DNA of 19,130 nucleotides from Bacillota bacterium (lineage in GTDB: Bacteria > Bacillota > Clostridia > Oscillospirales > Oscillospiraceae). The first letter of the stretch is position 1, and every line of letters begins with the position of its first letter. Below, one piece after another: positions 15,137 to 19,130 of this stretch. The notes under the pieces were generated by a model that saw only the letters and a program-made list of their open reading frames with translations, was not told the origin of the DNA and did not search any database. The stretch spans positions 1 through 19,130 of the forward strand of contig JAJUHD010000024.1 in NCBI GenBank assembly GCA_029268085.1, read 5' to 3'. The position numbers were made by a program, and so were the translations under genes.

Positions 15137-16674
15137 CAAACGCCCCCATGACTCTTTTGAACAGAATCCGATATATGCTCAAGAAGTACTTGCGTAAAAC
15201 GGCGGAAGGCCGCCTCACCGCTTTCGCCCTGCCCGAATACACCGGCGTGCTCCAAACATTTGACGAACGCGGCGCCGACCTCTTCTCGGAGCACTTTTCC
15301 GACGTTCTCCGCAGTCACCTGACGCCTTGACAGGATATCCTCCGCCCAGTCTGCATGGCGGCTTATCTCCGGCGTGCGCAGGTCTCCTCCGGATAACATC
15401 GCTTCGCCCAGTATCTGAAGCTCTTTTTTCAGGTGGGGCGGCAGGATCGCAAGGCCCATCACTTCAATCAGCCCGATGTTTTCCTTCTTTATATGATGCA
15501 GCTCCTGATGCGGATGGAACAGGCCCAGCGGATGTTCCTGTGTTGTGCGGTTGTTGCGCAAAACGATGTCCATCTCGTAAAGCGCTCCCCGCCTGCGGGC
15601 AATCGGCGTAACCGTGTTGTGGGGCGTTCCGTTTGTGTTTGACAAAATACCCGCTTCAGCGTCATCATATCCCCGCCAAGTTTCGAGTATGATATTCGCG
15701 ACGCGGGCAACTTTTTCACTGTCGGAGCCGCGCAGGCGCAGCGTTGCCATCGGCCATGTCAGTATTCCGCAGCTGACCTCCGCATTGCATGGAAGCGGGA
15801 GTTCCTCCGCTATTTCAGCGCGCTCGATCGGGAATATATGCCGTCCGCCCTGAAAATGCTCGTGGGAGAGGATGGAGCCGCCGACGATCGGCAGGTCGGC
15901 GTTTGAACCGACGAAGTAGTGAGGGAATTTATCCAGAAAATCAAAGAGCTTGCGGAAGCAGGCAGCGTCGATCGCCATCGGCGTGTGGATGTCGTTCAAA
16001 ACGATGCAGTGCTCGTTGTAATATACATAGGGCGAATATTGAAGCCCCCACGGTTCGCCGAGGATATCGACAGGGACGATCCTAAGGTTTTGCCTTGCCG
16101 GATGGTCTGTCCTGCCCGCATAGCCCTCGTTTTCACGGCAGAGCTGACAGGCAGGGTAACCGGTTTTCTGCGAGCGCAGAGCTGCGGCGATATCCATTGG
16201 GTCTTTTTCGGGTTTTGCCAGATTGATGGTTATTTCGATTTCTCCGTATCTGCTCGGGTAAGTCCACTTCATATCTTTTTTCAGGCGGTATTCCCGAATG
16301 TAGTTGCAGTCCATGCACAGCCTATAAAACCAGTCGGTAGCGTCTTTCGGATTTTTCTTATAAATCGCCGCAAAGCTCCGCGAGACTTCCGAGGGGCGCG
16401 GCGTAACAACGCCCATAACAGCCGTATCGAGCAGATCACGGTTTACAATCGTGTTTGGTATAACCCCCCGTCCAACGGCATCGTCAAGCAGGATTTCGAG
16501 CAGCCTTTCAAGCGGCAGAGCCGCCGCAGCAGCGGAAGTCTCCAGACTGTCCAGCCGCAGCACGCGCAGTATGCCGTTGGCTGCCCATGTTTTGTCTGCC
16601 GGCTCCAGAAGACCCTTGCCGGCAGCATATTCAACAAGGCCGAGAACGGCCGAGGACACGCTTATATCACTCAT
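15136..16674 (-). CDS. galT: UDP-glucose-hexose-1-phosphate uridylyltransferase, class II GalT
   Basis: The product is 512 residues. This length and sequence match the class II GalT of Firmicutes rather than the roughly 350-residue class I enzyme of E. coli. It exchanges galactose-1-phosphate with UDP-glucose, giving UDP-galactose and glucose-1-phosphate. Recognisable segments are YSPYVYYNEHCIVL, then VGSNADLPIVGGSILSHEHF followed by QGG, HNTVTPIARRRG, and GLFHPHQELHHIKKENIGLI. The histidine-rich stretches carry the nucleotidyl-transfer chemistry in the family. AGGAGAAAT-like sequence on the minus strand, with GGAGA over 16681-16685, lies six bases before the ATG. It follows galK after 25 bases and overlaps prmA. 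UDP-galactose 4-epimerase, which would complete the pathway, is not in view. Confidence 0.95.
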   Translation of the reverse strand: MSDISVSSAVLGLVEYAAGKGLLEPADKTWAANGILRVLRLDSLETSAAAAALPLERLLEILLDDAVGRGVIPNTIVNRDLLDTAVMGVVTPRPSEVSRSFAAIYKKNPKDATDWFYRLCMDCNYIREYRLKKDMKWTYPSRYGEIEITINLAKPEKDPMDIAAALRSQKTGYPACQLCRENEGYAGRTDHPARQNLRIVPVDILGEPWGLQYSPYVYYNEHCIVLNDIHTPMAIDAACFRKLFDFLDKFPHYFVGSNADLPIVGGSILSHEHFQGGRHIFPIERAEIAEELPLPCNAEVSCGILTWPMATLRLRGSDSEKVARVANIILETWRGYDDAEAGILSNTNGTPHNTVTPIARRRGALYEMDIVLRNNRTTQEHPLGLFHPHQELHHIKKENIGLIEVMGLAILPPHLKKELQILGEAMLSGGDLRTPEISRHADWAEDILSRRQVTAENVGKVLREEVGAAFVKCLEHAGVFGQGESGEAAFRRFTQVLLEHISDSVQKSHGGV

Positions 16675-16699
16675 TATATTTCTCCATTGAAAATAGTTC

Positions 16700-17962
16700 C
16701 TATACTCCTATTTCGACTGCGCCTGCGTCCCGTATCCGGAGGAAGCGGCAGCTTCCTGCACCGGTCAGAAATTCCATATCCGCCCTGAAACTCTGCGATA
16801 ATTCGACCGGCACGAAGGCCTGAATCGTACCGCCGAAGCCGCCGCCGTGTATACGGCAGGCGCCGGCATCCCCAAGCAGCCGCTCGCACCACGCAAGAGC
16901 AAGGGCCGCGGACTGATCCTGCAAGGATAAATGCGGATAAATATTCTGCAGAAGCATCCAGCTTGACCGCCCGCTTTCGCGGACGAGCTTCAGAAAGCTC
17001 TTGAAATCTCCGTGTTTGAGCGCGTCAAGCTCGGAAAGAACCCGTTCGTTCTCACTGAAAAAATGCATTGCCCGCAGCAGGGCGCGGTCGGACGAATGCG
17101 TTCTGAGAGCGGGCAGCTCGGCATAAAACAGTCCCGGATCCACCTCGCGGAGCCTGTCTGCATTTAAAAGCTTGGCGATGCCAGTCATTTCCGCCGGGAT
17201 GGCGGCGTATTCATCCCCAAGATGGTCGTGCTTTGCCCCTGTATCGATTATACAGAGCAGGTATCCGAATTCAGAAAAGTCAACGGGCAGACGCTCTATA
17301 CACGGAGCTTGCGGATCCTTGAAGTCGATTTCAATGATCCCCCCGACGGCCGATGCCATTTGATCCATCAGGCCGCAAGGCTTGCCGAAATGCGTGTTTT
17401 CAGCATACTGTCCTGCCCGCGCCAGAACCTCCGGCGGGATTTTTCCGCCGAAAAACAGTCCGTTCATTACAGTCGCAATCAGAACCTCGAAGGCCGCCGA
17501 GCTTGAGAGGCCTGAACCGACAGGGACGTGACCCGATATGAACGCGTCAAATCCGCCCGCAGCTCCGAAGCCCTGTTTTGAGAAATATTCGGCTACGCCG
17601 CGCACGAGAGCGGCGGGCGTTCCGGTTTCGCCGTCACGTGGGGAAAGATCGCCGAGGTCTACCTCTGCGCAGCCGTGCGCCTCGGAAGAAATGCGTATAA
17701 TATTTTCGTCGTTTGGCAACGCGGCGGCCACATTGTCAAGGGCGACCGCCGCGGCGATCACGCGCCCGTGCTGATGGTCCGTATGGTTGCCGCCCAGCTC
17801 GGTTCTCCCGGGGGCGCTGAAAAGACGGGGCTTTTTTTTGCCGTAAACACTGGCAAAGCCGTCGGCTGCCGGAGCAAGCCGTTTATCAATCTCTCCGGCG
17901 TTCATTCCGGGATAGAGCCTGTCAAGCCCGGTACGGGGTACGATGTTTTTGTAATTTTCCAT
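16700..17962 (-). CDS. galK: Galactokinase
   Basis: The product is 420 residues, slightly longer than the usual 390 or so because of an N-terminal extension of about 30 residues. It phosphorylates galactose to galactose-1-phosphate with ATP. It is a GHMP kinase: PGRTELGGNHTDHQHG at about 51-66 is the galactokinase signature. VGSGLSSSAAFEV at about 148-160 is the ATP-binding loop, and GLMDQMAS places the catalytic aspartate at D200. HGGGFGGTIQAF at about 372-383 is the third GHMP motif. GGAG over 17969-17972 on the minus strand precedes the ATG. Only three bases separate it from the upstream alpha-galactosidase stop, and galT follows. Context and the signature exclude mevalonate and homoserine kinases. 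Confidence 0.95.
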   Translation of the reverse strand: MENYKNIVPRTGLDRLYPGMNAGEIDKRLAPAADGFASVYGKKKPRLFSAPGRTELGGNHTDHQHGRVIAAAVALDNVAAALPNDENIIRISSEAHGCAEVDLGDLSPRDGETGTPAALVRGVAEYFSKQGFGAAGGFDAFISGHVPVGSGLSSSAAFEVLIATVMNGLFFGGKIPPEVLARAGQYAENTHFGKPCGLMDQMASAVGGIIEIDFKDPQAPCIERLPVDFSEFGYLLCIIDTGAKHDHLGDEYAAIPAEMTGIAKLLNADRLREVDPGLFYAELPALRTHSSDRALLRAMHFFSENERVLSELDALKHGDFKSFLKLVRESGRSSWMLLQNIYPHLSLQDQSAALALAWCERLLGDAGACRIHGGGFGGTIQAFVPVELSQSFRADMEFLTGAGSCRFLRIRDAGAVEIGV

Positions 17963-17965
17963 ATT

Positions 17966-19130
17966 CTACTCCACATTAACCTTCTGCCTGTCATCACACA
18001 ACATGCAAACTGTTTGGCAGGGACGCAGCTCGATTTTTTCCTTATCCGTCACAATGCGGTTTTCCTTTTGCACAAAACCGGCAGAAGGAGCCGACGCAGA
18101 GACTTTGGCCGAAGTCAAATTGCTTATCAGACAGAAGGTCTTTTCTCCTGCGGAGTAACGGATGGTGACGACGTCGTTTTTTTCGACACTGATGACTGTT
18201 ATGTCCTTCCTGGCAAGCAGCGACTTCAGAAGCTCCATCTGGCTGTCCGTGTATTCGTTTATATTGTCAGAGGTGAAAACAAGCCCGCCCAGAACGCTGT
18301 TTATCATAAACAGGGTATATTTCTGATCCTCCGTCAGCCTGTTGCCGCTGTTTCGCAGAATAAAGACGTCAGGATCGTTGTAGAATGCCCGTCCGTTCAG
18401 CCTGTGCCTGCCAACGGTGCTTGTCAGCGCATTGAAGGTGGAGACTCGCTCCCTGTAATGCAGCGCCGAGAGAAATTTATCCTCCCACATCAGAGCAACG
18501 TCGCTGCTTACACGGCAGTAATCGAAAAGACCGAAGGCGCTGCCCAGCGGAGCTCCGCAGCCGAGAATGATCTTGTCGCCCGAAATCTCGCGCAGGAATT
18601 CGAAGAATTCGCGCATGACCTGACCGCGGGTCTTGTCCGTACGCTTCGGGAGCGAGGCGGCGTATAGAAAATCGAGCTTCACCATGTCGTAATTCCATTT
18701 GTTCAGAACGGTATCGAATACCTCGCGCAGATAGGCGCGCACCTCGGGATTGTAAAAATCGAGCGCGTAAAAAACTCCGCTCCATCCGGGGTTAAAGCCC
18801 GCCTTAGCGGCTACCCAGTCAGGGTGCTCCTTATATATCCTCGATTTTTTTTCGCAGACGATCGGCGCGAGCCACAAACCCGCCTTGTAACCGGCCTTAT
18901 GTATTTCATCAGCAAGATAAGCCATTCCCTGCGGAAACTTCTTGTTTATACGGAGCCAGTCGCCGACCGCGTCCTGAAATCCGTCGTCAATCTGGAAAAA
19001 ATCGATCGGCAGCTTTCGGGAGCTGAAAGCGGCAAGATTTTCGAGCACGTCCTTCTGTGTCACGCCGGTATAGTAATTATACCAGCTCGTCCAGCCGGTG
19101 CAGGGCGAGACTTTCGGTTTCGGAACGCCG
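17966..19130 (-). CDS. Alpha-galactosidase, glycoside hydrolase family 36 (5' end outside the window)
   Basis: The frame stays open from the right edge, so 387 C-terminal residues are visible and the start is missing. A GTG at 19063 is inside the catalytic domain and is not the start. GWTSWYNYYTGVTQ opens the visible part, and DFFQIDDGFQDAVGDW and AGYKAGLWLAPIVCEKKS follow. MVKLDFLYAASLP carries the probable nucleophile (visible residue 153). CRVSSDVALMWED carries the probable acid/base aspartate (visible residue 210). This pattern is close to the Thermotoga TmGalA type of GH36. The C-terminal 80 or so residues form a beta-rich domain. It should release galactose from oligosaccharides such as melibiose or raffinose. 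The order with galK and galT supports that. Whether the enzyme has a signal peptide cannot be seen. Confidence 0.9.
   Translation of the reverse strand, partial: GVPKPKVSPCTGWTSWYNYYTGVTQKDVLENLAAFSSRKLPIDFFQIDDGFQDAVGDWLRINKKFPQGMAYLADEIHKAGYKAGLWLAPIVCEKKSRIYKEHPDWVAAKAGFNPGWSGVFYALDFYNPEVRAYLREVFDTVLNKWNYDMVKLDFLYAASLPKRTDKTRGQVMREFFEFLREISGDKIILGCGAPLGSAFGLFDYCRVSSDVALMWEDKFLSALHYRERVSTFNALTSTVGRHRLNGRAFYNDPDVFILRNSGNRLTEDQKYTLFMINSVLGGLVFTSDNINEYTDSQMELLKSLLARKDITVISVEKNDVVTIRYSAGEKTFCLISNLTSAKVSASAPSAGFVQKENRIVTDKEKIELRPCQTVCMLCDDRQKVNVE

Noticed and set aside
15919..16788. A 289-residue open frame on the plus strand over galT and galK
   Set aside because: It crosses the galT-galK junction antisense to both and has no domain I recognise. 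It is a shadow frame.
17675..18667. A 330-residue open frame on the plus strand over galK and the alpha-galactosidase
   Set aside because: Both genes beneath it have intact catalytic motifs on the minus strand. The plus-strand product resembles no known family.

Overview
The window looks like chromosomal DNA from an anaerobic Firmicute of class Clostridia, most likely a gut lineage of the Oscillospirales or Christensenellales kind. The base composition is moderately GC-rich by eye. The gene families also point there: FabK-type enoyl reductase, the clostridial acpP-fabK-fabD-fabG-fabF-accB-fabZ-accC-accD-accA order, a class II GalT, and a carboxyspermidine-type polyamine cluster. The assignment rests on family resemblance recognised by eye, not on a search. 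No mobile element, CRISPR array, tRNA or rRNA was found.

Region 1 (1-3765, + strand) is the end of a polyamine operon. It holds the C-terminal half of spermidine synthase (speE), a carboxy(nor)spermidine dehydrogenase of the saccharopine dehydrogenase family, carboxynorspermidine decarboxylase (nspC), and N-carbamoylputrescine amidohydrolase (aguB). AguB makes putrescine, and the dehydrogenase/decarboxylase pair turns putrescine into spermidine. SpeE would be a second, S-adenosylmethionine-dependent route. The iminohydrolase AguA and arginine decarboxylase are not in view.

Region 2 (3776-14175, + strand) is a complete-looking type II fatty acid synthesis operon. A TetR-family regulator with its own promoter precedes it. 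In the 165-bp gap after the regulator lie two perfect palindromes sharing the core AGGTTATC-N3-GATAACCT. The first carries a T-tract and looks like the regulator's terminator. The second sits at the predicted transcription start of the fatty acid operon. The operon then runs acpP, fabK, fabD, fabG, fabF, accB, fabZ, accC, accD, accA and an acyl-CoA synthetase-like AMP-binding enzyme. Most junctions are short gaps or overlaps, so it is probably one transcript, ended by a strong hairpin at 14141-14175. It makes malonyl-CoA (AccABCD), loads it onto ACP (FabD) and elongates it (FabF, FabG, FabZ, FabK). No fabH is present, and the acyl-CoA ligase at the end is an unusual partner.

Region 3 (14186-19130, - strand) converges on region 2. 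It is an alpha-galactoside/galactose operon in the order alpha-galactosidase (GH36, cut by the right edge), galK, galT, with a PrmA-type methyltransferase as its last gene, joined to galT by a TGATG overlap. The enzymes would release galactose from alpha-galactosides, phosphorylate it and convert it to UDP-galactose.

No gene-free stretch exceeds 300 bases. The most interesting signals are the shared palindromes around the fatty acid promoter, the fabH-less operon with an acyl-CoA ligase, and motif departures in AccD and PrmA.
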